The translations under genes and the position numbers were made by a program. DNA of 64,000 bases, taken from positions 2,418,001 through 2,482,000 of the forward strand of contig NZ_CP016793.1 of the NCBI RefSeq assembly GCF_001701025.1, read 5' to 3'. Under the pieces are notes generated by a model, which saw only the letters and a list, made by a program, of their open reading frames with translations, did no database searches and was not told the origin of the DNA. This DNA comes from Lentzea guizhouensis (GTDB lineage Bacteria; Actinomycetota; Actinomycetes; Mycobacteriales; Pseudonocardiaceae). Positions 24,874 through 33,567 of this stretch are shown piece by piece (position 1 is the stretch's first letter; the number at the start of each line of letters is the position of its first letter).

Positions 24874-27405
24874 TTGACCGCCGAGGCCCTCCCCGCCGAC
24901 CTGCGCCGAGCTGTGTGCCAGCTCGCGCGGACCCCGCGACTACTGGTCGCCAGTGACTACGACGGAACACTCGCGCCGATCGTGAGCGACCCGGAGGCGG
25001 CCCGCCCGCTCCCGGAGTCGGTGAACGCACTGCGTTCACTAGCGTCGCTGCACGAGACGACGTCGGCTGTGATCTCCGGTCGTGCGCTGCGCGACCTGGC
25101 CACCCTGTCCCGCCTGCCGGGCGAGGTCCACCTCGTCGGTTCCCACGGATCGGAGTTCGACGTCGGCTTCGTGCACGCGCTGGACGCCGACGCCAAGGCG
25201 TTGCTCCGGCGCATCGAAGCCGAGCTCGAAGAGATCGTCGACGGCCAGCAGGGCGTCCAGCTGGAGGTGAAGCCCGCCTCCGTCGCCGTGCACGTGCGCC
25301 GTGCCGCGTCGGAGGAGATCGGCGAAGCCGTGCTGGCCGCCGTCCGCTCCGGTCCGTGCACGTGGGACGGCGTGCAGGTGACCGAGGGCAAGGCCGTCAT
25401 CGAGCTCGCCGTCGTGCAGACCGACAAGGGCCACGCCCTCGACATCCTGCGCCACCAGGTCGGGGCGACCGCCGCGATCTTCCTCGGCGACGACGTCACC
25501 GACGAGAAGGCGTTCGCCCGCCTGACCGGCCCGGACGTGGGCATCCGCGTCGGCGCCGGCGAGTCGCTGGCCCAGTACCTCGTCGACGACCCGTCCGACG
25601 TGGCCACGGTGCTCGCGTTTTTGCTGGAGGAGCGGCGCGCGTGGCTGCACGGCGACCAGGCCGTGCCGATCGAGCGCCTGACGATGCTCGCCAACGAGCG
25701 TTCCGTTGCACTCGTGACCCCGGACGCGAAGATCAACTGGCTGTGCCACCCGGAGCCGGACTCGGCCGCGATCTTCGCGGACCTGCTCGGCGGACCGGCG
25801 GCCGGCCACTTCTCGATCAAGCCGGAGCACGGTTCGCTGCCCCTGGGCCAGCGCTACCTGCCGGGCACGATGATCGTGGAGACCCGCTGGTCGCGACTGC
25901 TCGTGACGGACTACCTGGAGCACGACCTCGCCTCGCACCGCACCGACCTGGTGCGGCGCATCTCCGGCTCGACCAACGCGGTGATCACGTTCGCGCCGCG
26001 CCCGGAGTTCGGCCAGGTCCCGGTGCGGTTCATCCGCGAGCGCGAAGGCCTGCGCGTGGTCGGCACGTCCGACCCGATGGTGCTGCGCTCCCCCGGTGTC
26101 GACTGGGAGATCACCTCCGACGGCATGCAGGAGACCGCGCGCGCCGTGGTCCGCCCGCGCGAGGGCGCGCCGGTGTTGCTGGAGCTGCGCTGCGGCACCG
26201 ACGACATCTCCGAGCACGCCCTGAACGAGTCGGTGCGCCGTGACCGCGCGGCCGGCTACTGGTCGGACTGGGCGGCGGGCCTGAAGCTCCCGACCGTGCA
26301 GACGGACCTGGTGCTTCGTTCGGCACTGACGCTGCGCGGCCTGGTCCACAAGGACTCCGGCTCGATCATGGCGGCGGCCACCACGTCACTGCCCGAGGAG
26401 CTCGGCGGCGTCCGCAACTGGGACTACCGCTACTGCTGGCTGCGCGACGGCGCGATGACCGCCGCCGCCCTGGTGTCGGTGGGCTCGTTCGCGGAGGCCG
26501 ACGGCTTCCTCGCGTGGCTGCACGGCGTCCTGGAGACCATCCCGGGCCCCGAGCGGCTGCACCCGCTCTACACGCTGCACGGCACGCAGCTCGGCGCCGA
26601 GGCCGTGATCGACACGCTGCCCGGCTACGCGGGCTCCCGCCCGGTCCGCGTCGGCAACCTCGCCAACCAGCAGGTCCAGCTCGACGTGTTCGGCCCGGTC
26701 GTCGACCTGGTCGTGCAGCTGGCGTCGGCCCGCGGCTCGCTCTCGGACAACGACTGGGCGATGGTCCAGGCGATGGCCGAGGCCGTGGCCCGCCGCTGGC
26801 ACGAGCCCGACCACGGCATCTGGGAGGAACGGCACGCGCCGCGCCACCACGTGTACTCGAAGGTCATGTGCTGGCTGACCATCGACCGGGCGATCAAGCT
26901 CGGCGAGCAGTTCGGCCGTGAGCTGGACCCGTCGTGGGTGCCGTTGCGCGACACGATCGCGACGGACGTGCTGAAGAACGGCTGGAACGACGAGGTCCAG
27001 TCGTTCACGACCGCCTACGACGGCGACGACCTGGACGCGGCGTCGTTGTTCGTCGGCCTGTCCGGGCTGATCGACCCGGCCGACGAGCGGTTCCAGTCGA
27101 CGGTGACCGCGATCGAGGCCGAGCTGCGGTCCGGGTCGACGGTGTACCGGTACCACCGCGACGACGGCCTGCCCGGCGACGAGGGCGGGTTCCACCTGTG
27201 TGCGGCCTGGATGATCGAGGCGTACCTGCTGACCGGGCGGCGGACCGAGGCCGAGGAGCTGTTCGGGCAGATCGTGGCGGCGGCCGGGCCGACCGGGCTG
27301 CTGCCGGAGGAGTACGACCCGGTGGCGGAGCGGTCGCTGGGGAACCACCCGCAGGCGTACTCGCACCTCGGGTTGATCAGGTGTGCGCAGTTGCTGTCGC
27401 AGTGA
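24874..27405 (+). CDS. otsB: Trehalose-6-phosphate phosphatase fused to GH15 glycosidase
   Basis: This is an 843-residue two-domain protein. Residues 1-250 are a HAD-type trehalose-6-phosphate phosphatase (SDYDGTLAPI, VSGR-like VISGRALRDL, GDDVTDEKAF). Residues 260-843 are a GH15 domain of the trehalase/glucoamylase type: a beta-rich N-terminal part, an (alpha/alpha)6 barrel with WDYRYCWLRDGAM, and EGGFHLCAAWMIEAYLL, whose acidic residues match the catalytic regions. The TTG start follows AGGAGGGG. Coupling a trehalose-making phosphatase with a probable trehalose- or glucan-cleaving hydrolase is striking; GH15 specificity cannot be read from sequence. It ends at a terminator. Confidence 0.9.
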   Translation: MTAEALPADLRRAVCQLARTPRLLVASDYDGTLAPIVSDPEAARPLPESVNALRSLASLHETTSAVISGRALRDLATLSRLPGEVHLVGSHGSEFDVGFVHALDADAKALLRRIEAELEEIVDGQQGVQLEVKPASVAVHVRRAASEEIGEAVLAAVRSGPCTWDGVQVTEGKAVIELAVVQTDKGHALDILRHQVGATAAIFLGDDVTDEKAFARLTGPDVGIRVGAGESLAQYLVDDPSDVATVLAFLLEERRAWLHGDQAVPIERLTMLANERSVALVTPDAKINWLCHPEPDSAAIFADLLGGPAAGHFSIKPEHGSLPLGQRYLPGTMIVETRWSRLLVTDYLEHDLASHRTDLVRRISGSTNAVITFAPRPEFGQVPVRFIREREGLRVVGTSDPMVLRSPGVDWEITSDGMQETARAVVRPREGAPVLLELRCGTDDISEHALNESVRRDRAAGYWSDWAAGLKLPTVQTDLVLRSALTLRGLVHKDSGSIMAAATTSLPEELGGVRNWDYRYCWLRDGAMTAAALVSVGSFAEADGFLAWLHGVLETIPGPERLHPLYTLHGTQLGAEAVIDTLPGYAGSRPVRVGNLANQQVQLDVFGPVVDLVVQLASARGSLSDNDWAMVQAMAEAVARRWHEPDHGIWEERHAPRHHVYSKVMCWLTIDRAIKLGEQFGRELDPSWVPLRDTIATDVLKNGWNDEVQSFTTAYDGDDLDAASLFVGLSGLIDPADERFQSTVTAIEAELRSGSTVYRYHRDDGLPGDEGGFHLCAAWMIEAYLLTGRRTEAEELFGQIVAAAGPTGLLPEEYDPVAERSLGNHPQAYSHLGLIRCAQLLSQ

Positions 27406-27419
27406 GTTGAGTTCGTTCG

Positions 27420-27465
27420 AGTGCCGCCGCGGTCGTGATTTTCACGGGCGCGGCGGCACTTTTTC
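27420..27465. terminator. Rho-independent terminator of the ots operon
   Basis: The arms AGTGCCGCCGCG (27420-27431) and CGCGGCGGCACT (27449-27460) form a perfect 12-pair stem, with a smaller inner stem CGTG/CACG, followed by TTTTC. It lies 15 bases after the otsB stop and overlaps the end of the convergent gene at 27442. Confidence 0.85.
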
Positions 27466-27972
27466 GATGACCCTTGCGGTGCCCGGGGAAGGGCCCAGCA
27501 GGGTGATCTGGTCGCCCTTTGCCAGGTGGGCCCAGGCTGGGGGGACGAACGGGCGCAGGCGGGCCGTGGCGCGTTCGCCGGCGTGCAGCGTGGGCTTGGA
27601 CTCGATCCACAGGGCGGCGACGCGGGTTTCCCCCGTCAGGTCCCAGGTTGGGCGTTCGTTCCTGGCGTTGAGAGGGTCGGCGCTGTGGGCGAGAGTGAGT
27701 TGGACGCGGAGCAGGCCTTGGATTGATTCCACGCAGCGCCACTGGGGCCAGGACGGGTCGTGGTCCAGTTGGATGGCCGCTTCGGTGAGGAGGGCCCAGA
27801 AGCGCGGGGTCTGCCAGGTGTTGCCGGGGTGGTCGGACAGGAGGTCCAGGACCAGGTCGTACTCCTCGTGGTCGAGGTAGTCCTGGACCTCGTCGGAGGG
27901 GATGTCGGGTGGGAGTTGGGCGGCGGCCAGGCGGAGGAGCTCGCCGATTTCGTGGTCGTGGATCGACGGCAC
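27442..27972 (-). CDS. Small protein: MafI-like N-terminus, EF-Tu-like barrel C-terminus
   Basis: I recognise this protein only in part. From a GTG at 27972 it has 176 residues. The first 55 (GELLRLAAAQLP, then YLDHEEYDLVLDLLSDH) resemble the helical MafI-type immunity-protein fold, and the C-terminal 90 (ATARLRPFVPPAWAHLAKGD, then IEKV) resemble the beta-barrel of EF-Tu domains found in small actinobacterial proteins. No catalytic residues are evident. It lies downstream of radA on the same strand with a 61-base gap, where mycobacteria carry disA near radA. Upstream in-frame codons are Thr-rich (from overlapping the radA end) and unlikely to be coding. The start is uncertain. Confidence 0.6.
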   Translation of the reverse strand: MPSIHDHEIGELLRLAAAQLPPDIPSDEVQDYLDHEEYDLVLDLLSDHPGNTWQTPRFWALLTEAAIQLDHDPSWPQWRCVESIQGLLRVQLTLAHSADPLNARNERPTWDLTGETRVAALWIESKPTLHAGERATARLRPFVPPAWAHLAKGDQITLLGPSPGTARVIEKVPPRP

Positions 27973-28033
27973 GTGGAGTATTCGATCACTTGGTGAGGGC
28001 CCGCCTGGCGGCGGGCTGTTCCTGAGGCGTGGG

Positions 28034-29458
28034 CTAGTCGTTGTCGTTGTCGTTGTCAGGGGCGTCCTTGGCGTTCTTGCCGCCATTGCTTCCACCGCTG
28101 CTGCGGCGGTTGAGGCCGAGGACCTCCAGGGCCGAGACGAGGTCGTTGGCCACCAAGGCGCGGACGCCGTCCGGGAGTGGGCCGTGGTCTGGTGGGACCA
28201 GGGCCTTCTTGAAGCCGAGCCGGGCCGCTTCCTGGAGGCGTTTGCCGACGCCGTTGACCCTGCGGATCTCGCCGGCGAGGCCGACTTCGCCGAGGACGAC
28301 CAGGTCGGCGGGCAGGGCGATTTCGCGTTCCGCGGAGGCTACGGCGAGGACCACGGCGAGGTCGGCGGCGGGTTCGACCAGGCGCATGCCGCCGACGGTG
28401 GCGGTGAAGACGTCCTTTTGGAAGAGGTTGACCTTGCCGCGCTTTTCGAGGACGGCCAGGGCCATGGAGATGCGGGCCGAGTCGAGGCCGCTCACCGCTC
28501 GGCGGGGGGCCGGAAGGTTGGTTTTGGCGACCAGGGCTTGGACCTCGCCGAGCATGGGGCGTTTGCCCTCGACGATGACGGTGACGCAGGTGCCTTCGAC
28601 TGCCTTTTCGCGGCGGGTGAGGAAAAGGCCGGAGGGGTCGGGGACGCCGACGATGCCGTCGTCGCGGAGTTCGAAGCAGCCGACCTCGTCGGCGGCGCCG
28701 TAGCGGTTCTTGATGCCTCGCAGGAGGCGGAGGGAGGAGTGGCGGTCGCCTTCGAACTGGAGGACGACGTCGACGAGGTGTTCGAGGACGCGGGGGCCCG
28801 CCACTGAGCCGTCCTTGGTGACGTGGCCGACGAGGACGACCGGGAGGCCGCGTTCCTTGGCCATGGCGATGAGGCCCGAGGCGACGGTGCGGACCTGGGT
28901 GACGCCGCCGGGGACGCCCTCCACGGAGACGGTCGACATGGTCTGGATGGAGTCGACGATCAGCATGGAGGGTTTGACGGCGTCGACCTGGCCGAGGAGC
29001 GCGCTGAGTTCTGACTCGGCGGCGAGGTACATCTCGGGGTGGAGGTTGCCGGTGCGTTCGGCGCGGAGGCGGACCTGGCCCGCGGACTCCTCGCCGGTGA
29101 CGTAGAGGCAGCGGCCGTGGGACTCGGCCCAGCGGTGGGCGGTCTCGAGGAGGAGGGTCGACTTGCCGACGCCTGGTTCGCCGGCCAGCAGGACGACGGC
29201 GCCGGGGACGAGGCCGCCACCCAGGACGCGGTCGAACTCGCTCACGCCCGTCGTGAGGGCGCGGGCCGACTCGATGTCGACCTCGCCGATGGGGCGGGCC
29301 GCCGACGTCGGGGCGCCTGCCACCACGCGGGTCGCGGATGCGGTGCCGCGTTCCTCGATGCTGCCCCAGGCCTGGCACTCGGGGCAGCGGCCGAACCACT
29401 TCGCCACCTCGTGCCCGCACTCGGCACAACGGAAGATCGGCCGCGCTGTCTTCGCCAC
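28034..29458 (-). CDS. radA: DNA repair protein RadA
   Basis: RadA is a RecA-like ATPase that drives branch migration during recombinational repair. The 474-residue protein has the N-terminal zinc finger (CAECG and CPECQ), Walker A GEPGVGKSTLL, the RadA-specific KNRYG motif (KNRYGAADEVG), and a C-terminal Lon-protease-like domain (LGEVGLAGEIRRV). The tail is Asn/Asp-rich. I chose the GTG at 29458 because TACCGT lies seven bases upstream (leaderless pattern) and the zinc finger begins ten residues later. Confidence 0.95.
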   Translation of the reverse strand: MAKTARPIFRCAECGHEVAKWFGRCPECQAWGSIEERGTASATRVVAGAPTSAARPIGEVDIESARALTTGVSEFDRVLGGGLVPGAVVLLAGEPGVGKSTLLLETAHRWAESHGRCLYVTGEESAGQVRLRAERTGNLHPEMYLAAESELSALLGQVDAVKPSMLIVDSIQTMSTVSVEGVPGGVTQVRTVASGLIAMAKERGLPVVLVGHVTKDGSVAGPRVLEHLVDVVLQFEGDRHSSLRLLRGIKNRYGAADEVGCFELRDDGIVGVPDPSGLFLTRREKAVEGTCVTVIVEGKRPMLGEVQALVAKTNLPAPRRAVSGLDSARISMALAVLEKRGKVNLFQKDVFTATVGGMRLVEPAADLAVVLAVASAEREIALPADLVVLGEVGLAGEIRRVNGVGKRLQEAARLGFKKALVPPDHGPLPDGVRALVANDLVSALEVLGLNRRSSGGSNGGKNAKDAPDNDNDND

Positions 29459-29612
29459 GCCTCGAACGGTAGAGCACACCCCCGACAGAAACCGGAACCA
29501 GCAGGTCAGCGGGGATGCGGAAGTTCTTTGAAGATTTTTGAGGCGAGGTGTCGATCCGGCACCCAGGCCGTTCGACGCATCAGTGGAAAGACACCACAGC
29601 CTGGAGGACACC

Positions 29613-30041
29613 GTGACCACCGCTACCGCGACCCAGACCCGCAAGTTCGCCGTCGGCCGCTACGCCACCGTCGTCACCCGCGTGCTGACCGGCCTGCTGT
29701 TCGCCACGACCGGGCTGAACGGCTTCCTGATGTTCATGCCAGCGCCCGACCCCAGCACGATGGCGGCCGAGGGCGTGGCGTTCAACACCGCGCTCTACGC
29801 GACCGGGTACATGGTGCAGCTCATGTCGGGCGTCCAGGTGCTTGCCGGCGTGCTGCTGGTGGCCGGGCGGTTCGTGCCGCTGGCGCTCGCGCTGCTGGCG
29901 CCGGTGGTCGTGAACATCTTCCTGTTCCACGTGTTCCTGGAGCCGAGCGGCATGGTCGTGGCGGTGCTCGTGGTGGCCGCGGAGATCGGGCTGGCGTGGG
30001 CCTACCGCGACAAGTTCCGCCCGATGTTGCAGGCCCGCTGA
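29613..30041 (+). CDS. DoxX-like small membrane protein
   Basis: This 142-residue protein has four membrane helices (about residues 18-38, 55-78, 80-103 and 108-128) and the RVLTGLLFATTGLNGF first helix typical of DoxX-type proteins. Its function is unknown; relatives are linked to redox or thiosulfate metabolism. The GTG at 29613 follows CTGGAGG at good spacing. It is divergent from radA and ends at a strong bidirectional terminator shared with the LpqE-like gene. Confidence 0.7.
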   Translation: MTTATATQTRKFAVGRYATVVTRVLTGLLFATTGLNGFLMFMPAPDPSTMAAEGVAFNTALYATGYMVQLMSGVQVLAGVLLVAGRFVPLALALLAPVVVNIFLFHVFLEPSGMVVAVLVVAAEIGLAWAYRDKFRPMLQAR

Positions 30042-30057
30042 GCGGTGCTCGAAACGA

Positions 30058-30092
30058 AAACGCCGCTCCTGGCAGGACCAGGAGCGGCGTTT
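30058..30092. terminator. Bidirectional terminator
   Basis: A perfect 15-pair stem (30058-30072 with 30078-30092), AAACGCCGCTCCTGG pairing with its complement around a five-base loop, has A and T runs on its two sides. It lies between the convergent DoxX-like and LpqE-like genes and should stop both. Confidence 0.9.
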
Positions 30093-30109
30093 CGGCGTTC
30101 GGGGAGCGG

Positions 30110-30898
30110 TCAGTGACCGCCGTCGTGGCCCTCGCTGACGCGCTCGTGGCCGGAAGGAGCGACCGGCACCTCCAGGGTGAGCGAGCCCGCCTTCTCGAAG
30201 AGGAACGTGACCTTGACCGTCTGCGCGGCGGTGACGTCCTTCGACAGCTTCTTCAGGGTGCAGCGGATCTGCAGCACCTCGAGCGACTGGTCGTGCGCGG
30301 CCGACGACGAGGTCGGCGACACCGAGGACGAACCCGACGGGCGGCCGGAGGACGAGGCGGCCGAGGAACCCGAGGTCGGCGAGACCGAGGACGGCGTGCC
30401 GGTGCTCGACGGGGCGCCCGAGGACGACACACCCGACGACGGAGCGCCCGAGGACGGCGTCAGCGACACCGAGGCCGAGCCCGACGTGGAGGGCTTCGAC
30501 GACGACGGCGAGGAGGTCTTGGACGGCGCGTGGGAGGCGTCGTACTCGGCGCGCAGGGCGTACTGAGCCGGGATGTCCTTGCTGCCGACGATCTCGGCCT
30601 CACCGGAGGCGGCCTCGGACTTGATCGAGAGCAGCTTGTCCGGGGTCGAGCCGGTGTTCGCGATGACGAACGTCATCGGCACGTCTTCGCCCTCGTGGTA
30701 GCGGTTGCCGTCCGGCGGGAAGGCCAGCATCGCGTTGCGGACCGCCATCGGGCCCGCGTTTCCGCTCGCACCGTCCACGGCGGCGACCTGGGTGTCGGTC
30801 TGGGTGATCTGACCGGCGCTGCAGCCGACCGCCACCAGGCCGAGGCCCGCGGCCAGCGCTGCCGTCACGATCATCCGGCGAGACACTCCTGAGTTCAC
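30110..30898 (-). CDS. lpqE: LpqE-like lipoprotein (PCuAC-type) with Ser-rich insert
   Basis: This 262-residue lipoprotein has a signal peptide ending in lipobox VAVGC. It has a copper-chaperone-like beta domain of the LpqE type: NAMLAFPPDG and MTFVIANTGSTPDKLLSI in the first half, and FLFEKAGSLTLEVPV in the second. About 80 residues of almost pure Ser/Pro/Thr/Ala/Gly split the two halves. The C-terminus is His-rich (ERVSEGHDGGH). It is divergent from carD, the arrangement of M. tuberculosis Rv3584/Rv3583c. The GTG at 30898 is preferred; GTG 30886 is close behind. Confidence 0.75.
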   Translation of the reverse strand: MNSGVSRRMIVTAALAAGLGLVAVGCSAGQITQTDTQVAAVDGASGNAGPMAVRNAMLAFPPDGNRYHEGEDVPMTFVIANTGSTPDKLLSIKSEAASGEAEIVGSKDIPAQYALRAEYDASHAPSKTSSPSSSKPSTSGSASVSLTPSSGAPSSGVSSSGAPSSTGTPSSVSPTSGSSAASSSGRPSGSSSVSPTSSSAAHDQSLEVLQIRCTLKKLSKDVTAAQTVKVTFLFEKAGSLTLEVPVAPSGHERVSEGHDGGH

Positions 30899-31128
30899 GG
30901 CTCCAGCGTCCTTCCTAGGGAACAACCACCAGGCAAAGAGCCTAACCGGGACCCGGAAAGCCGACGCGACGTGGTGCCAATCGATCTTGGCCACCCCGTA
31001 CGTTGCACGCGAACAGGTGGTTTGTCAACCCCCCGCATGGCCCTGACCAGCGCTAACGGATCATCGCGCGGCGTGGGAAGGGTTGCTGGACGTGTTAGGA
31101 TGGAGGAAGCGAAAGGGGCAGAGGACAC

Positions 31129-31617
31129 ATGGTTTTCAAGGTCGGAGAGACCGTCGTCTACCCGCACCACGGTGCCGCTCTCATCGAAGCAATCGAGACC
31201 CGCGTGATCAAGGGCGAGGAGAAGAAGTACCTCGTTCTCAAGGTGGCGCAGGGCGACCTCACCGTTCGGGTTCCCGCTGACAACGCCGAGATCGTCGGCG
31301 TGCGCGATGTTGTCGGCCAGGAGGGACTCGACCGGGTCTTCGAGGTCTTGCGTGCTCCCCACACCGAGGAGCCGACCAACTGGTCTCGGCGGTACAAGGC
31401 CAACCTTGAGAAGCTCGCCTCCGGCGATGTGAACAAGGTTGCGGAAGTGGTGCGCGACCTCTGGCGGCGCGAGAAGGATCGCGGGTTGTCCGCCGGCGAG
31501 AAGCGGATGCTGGCGAAGGCGCGGCAGATACTGGTCAGCGAGCTGGCGCTGGCCGAGGGCACCGACGAGGACAAGGCCGAGGTCCTCCTCGACGAAGTTC
31601 TCGCCACCGCGTCGTAG
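31129..31617 (+). CDS. carD: CarD-type RNA polymerase-binding regulator
   Basis: CarD binds the RNA polymerase beta subunit and stabilises open promoter complexes, notably at rRNA promoters; it is essential in mycobacteria. The 162-residue protein has the N-terminal polymerase-interaction domain ([23 protein letters not shown]) and a helical DNA-binding C-terminus ([28 protein letters not shown]). The ATG at 31129 follows GGGGCAGAGGA. A TAGGAT -10-like element lies at 31096-31101. ispD follows 39 bases later, as in mycobacteria. Confidence 0.95.
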   Translation: MVFKVGETVVYPHHGAALIEAIETRVIKGEEKKYLVLKVAQGDLTVRVPADNAEIVGVRDVVGQEGLDRVFEVLRAPHTEEPTNWSRRYKANLEKLASGDVNKVAEVVRDLWRREKDRGLSAGEKRMLAKARQILVSELALAEGTDEDKAEVLLDEVLATAS

Positions 31618-31656
31618 TCACGAACAAACACACAGAGCATCGGATACCGCCGCAAC

Positions 31657-32349
31657 ATGAGTGTTGTCGCGCTCGTGCCCGCGGCCGGTCGGGGTGAGCG
31701 TCTGGGCTACGGCATGCCCAAGGCGCTCGTGCCGGTCAACGGGGTACCGCTGTTGACCCGTGCCGTGCAAGGTCTGTTCGCGTCAGGCCAGGTTCAGCAC
31801 GTCGTCATCGCGGCTCCGCCGTCCGATGTGGATCAAGTGCACACCGTTACCGCCTCGCTGGCCCCGGCCGGCGGGGCGGTGCACGTGCTTTCCGGGGGCG
31901 CGCAACGCACCGACTCGGTGCGCCTCGCCCTCGACCACGCGCTCCGGGTGATCCCGGACACCTCCATCGTGCTCGTCCACGACGCCGCTCGTGCGTTCAC
32001 CCCTCCCGAGGTCATCGCCGGGGTCGTGGCCGCGGTGCGCGACGGTCACGACGCCGTCATCCCGGTGCTGCCGGTCGCCGACACGATCAAGCAGGTGGAC
32101 GAGGTCGGAGTAGTCGTCTCCACACCTGACCGGGCCGGCCTGCGAGTCGTCCAGACCCCGCAGGGTTTCCGCGTCGACGTTCTCAGAGCGGCCTATTGCT
32201 CCGGTATTGCCGCGACTGACGACGCTGGTCTTGTCGAGAAGAACGGTGGCGCGGTCCACACAGTTCCCGGGCACGCGCACGCCATGAAGATCACCACCCC
32301 GTTCGACCTCGCGGTCGCGGCGGCGCTGTTCACAGGAGAACGAGCGTGA
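31657..32349 (+). CDS. ispD: 2-C-methyl-D-erythritol 4-phosphate cytidylyltransferase
   Basis: IspD uses CTP to convert methylerythritol 4-phosphate into its CDP derivative, the third step of the MEP isoprenoid pathway. The 230-residue protein has the nucleotide-binding motif [20 protein letters not shown] at the start, VHDAARAF in the middle, and QTPQGFR and TDDAGLVEK towards the end. It overlaps ispF by four bases, so two steps of the pathway are translationally coupled. Confidence 0.95.
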   Translation: MSVVALVPAAGRGERLGYGMPKALVPVNGVPLLTRAVQGLFASGQVQHVVIAAPPSDVDQVHTVTASLAPAGGAVHVLSGGAQRTDSVRLALDHALRVIPDTSIVLVHDAARAFTPPEVIAGVVAAVRDGHDAVIPVLPVADTIKQVDEVGVVVSTPDRAGLRVVQTPQGFRVDVLRAAYCSGIAATDDAGLVEKNGGAVHTVPGHAHAMKITTPFDLAVAAALFTGERA

Positions 32350-32813
32350 GAATCGGCCAGGGCGTCGACGTCCACCCGATCGAGGCAGGTCGTGAGTGCT
32401 GGGTCGCCGGCCTGCTCTGGGAGGGCGTGGACGGGTGCGCCGGTCACTCGGACGGTGACGTCGCCTCCCACGCGCTGTGCGACGCACTGCTGTCCGCCGC
32501 GGGCCTGGGCGACCTGGGCGCGGTGTTCGGCACGTCGGATCCTCGCTGGTCAGGCGCACACGGCGTGGTGCTGCTCGAAGAGGTCCGGCGCCTCGTCGAG
32601 GAAGCCGGTTACCGTGTGGGAAACGCCACAGTCCAGGTGATCGGCAACGCACCGCGCATCGGCAAGCGCCGCGAAGAGGCGCAGAAAACGCTCTCCGAGG
32701 CCGTCGGCGGCCCCGTCTCCGTGGCGGGCACGACGACCGACGGACTCGGTCTCACCGGGCGGAACGAGGGCCTCGCCGCCATCGCGACGGCCCTGCTCGT
32801 CCCCGTAGCCTGA
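32346..32813 (+). CDS. ispF: 2-C-methyl-D-erythritol 2,4-cyclodiphosphate synthase
   Basis: IspF cyclises the phosphorylated CDP-methylerythritol with loss of CMP. The 155-residue protein carries the zinc ligands in GVDVHPI and [17 protein letters not shown], and the [13 protein letters not shown] motif near the C-terminus. The enzyme works as a trimer. The GTG start overlaps the ispD stop. IspE, which acts between IspD and IspF, is not in this window. Confidence 0.95.
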   Translation: MRIGQGVDVHPIEAGRECWVAGLLWEGVDGCAGHSDGDVASHALCDALLSAAGLGDLGAVFGTSDPRWSGAHGVVLLEEVRRLVEEAGYRVGNATVQVIGNAPRIGKRREEAQKTLSEAVGGPVSVAGTTTDGLGLTGRNEGLAAIATALLVPVA

Positions 32814-32818
32814 GCCGC

Positions 32819-33211
32819 ATGGCCACGCTTTCAGACGCACAGCGCGCACTGCTGGACAGCCCCAACTACGCCACCGTCGCGACGCTGTCCAAGGACGGCA
32901 GCCCGCAGACGTCGGTCGTGTGGATCAAGCGCGACGGCGATGACGTGCTGTTCTCCACCGTCGTCGGCCGCGCGAAGGAGAAGCACCTCGCGCGTGACCC
33001 GCGGGTGAGCATCACGGTGATCAACGGCGAGAACCCGTACCAGTACACCGAGTTCCGCGGCGAGGCGTCGCTGACGACCGAGGGTGGAGCCGAGCTCATC
33101 AACGAGCTGTCGCACAAGTACGGCGGCCGCGACTACACCGGCGACGCCGGCACCGACAACGTGCGCGTCATCGTCCGCGTGAAGGTCTCGAAGACCACCG
33201 GCAACGTCTAG
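32819..33211 (+). CDS. PPOX-class F420-dependent oxidoreductase-like protein
   Basis: This 130-residue split-barrel flavin/F420-binding protein of the pyridoxamine-phosphate-oxidase-like group has the family pattern NYATVATLSKDGSPQTSVVW, then VLFSTVVGRAKEKHLARDP, and YTEFRGEASL. Actinobacterial members often use cofactor F420; the substrate is unknown. The ATG at 32819 has TAGCCT seven bases upstream, so its message may be leaderless despite lying five bases after ispF. Confidence 0.8.
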   Translation: MATLSDAQRALLDSPNYATVATLSKDGSPQTSVVWIKRDGDDVLFSTVVGRAKEKHLARDPRVSITVINGENPYQYTEFRGEASLTTEGGAELINELSHKYGGRDYTGDAGTDNVRVIVRVKVSKTTGNV

Positions 33212-33235
33212 CCGGGTCGTTCCAGCCGGGTCGTT

Positions 33236-33514
33236 CTAGTCAGGCAGCTTCAGCACGGCCGTGCCGCCGTCGAGGTCGATCCGGCTCCTCGGCGGCGCCC
33301 CGTCGCCCTCCTCGTCGCGCAGCTGCCGTTCCTCCTTGCGGTACTCCAGCTCGTCGCGCTTGCCCGGCTCGAACGTCGCCCCCAGCTCACCGATGCCCGC
33401 GGTGGCCATCGGCGTGCCCTTCTTGCGCCGCACCGCCCGTTCGACCACCGCCAGCACGAACAGGGCCGCGACCAACGCCGGTAAGGACATCGCGAACAGG
33501 AAGCCTGGGCTCAT
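33236..33514 (-). CDS. DUF6191-type small membrane protein
   Basis: The 92-residue protein has one N-terminal membrane helix (about residues 5-25), a basic stretch VRRKKGTP, and a soluble tail with the pattern GELGATFEPGKRDELEYRK, then DGAPPRSRIDLDGGTAVL, which I associate with DUF6191 of actinobacteria. The function is unknown. It is convergent with the upstream oxidoreductase and divergent from the TIR-domain gene. Confidence 0.65.
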   Translation of the reverse strand: MSPGFLFAMSLPALVAALFVLAVVERAVRRKKGTPMATAGIGELGATFEPGKRDELEYRKEERQLRDEEGDGAPPRSRIDLDGGTAVLKLPD

Positions 33515-33567
33515 GAATGGAGAACTTCCGTCAGGACGTGATGGTTCCCACTACTAGAGTCGGCGCG

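Noticed and set aside
33236..33514. The small DUF6191-type gene as antitoxin or partner of the TIR protein
   Set aside because: It is divergent, membrane-bound and belongs to a broadly distributed small-protein family; adjacency alone is insufficient.
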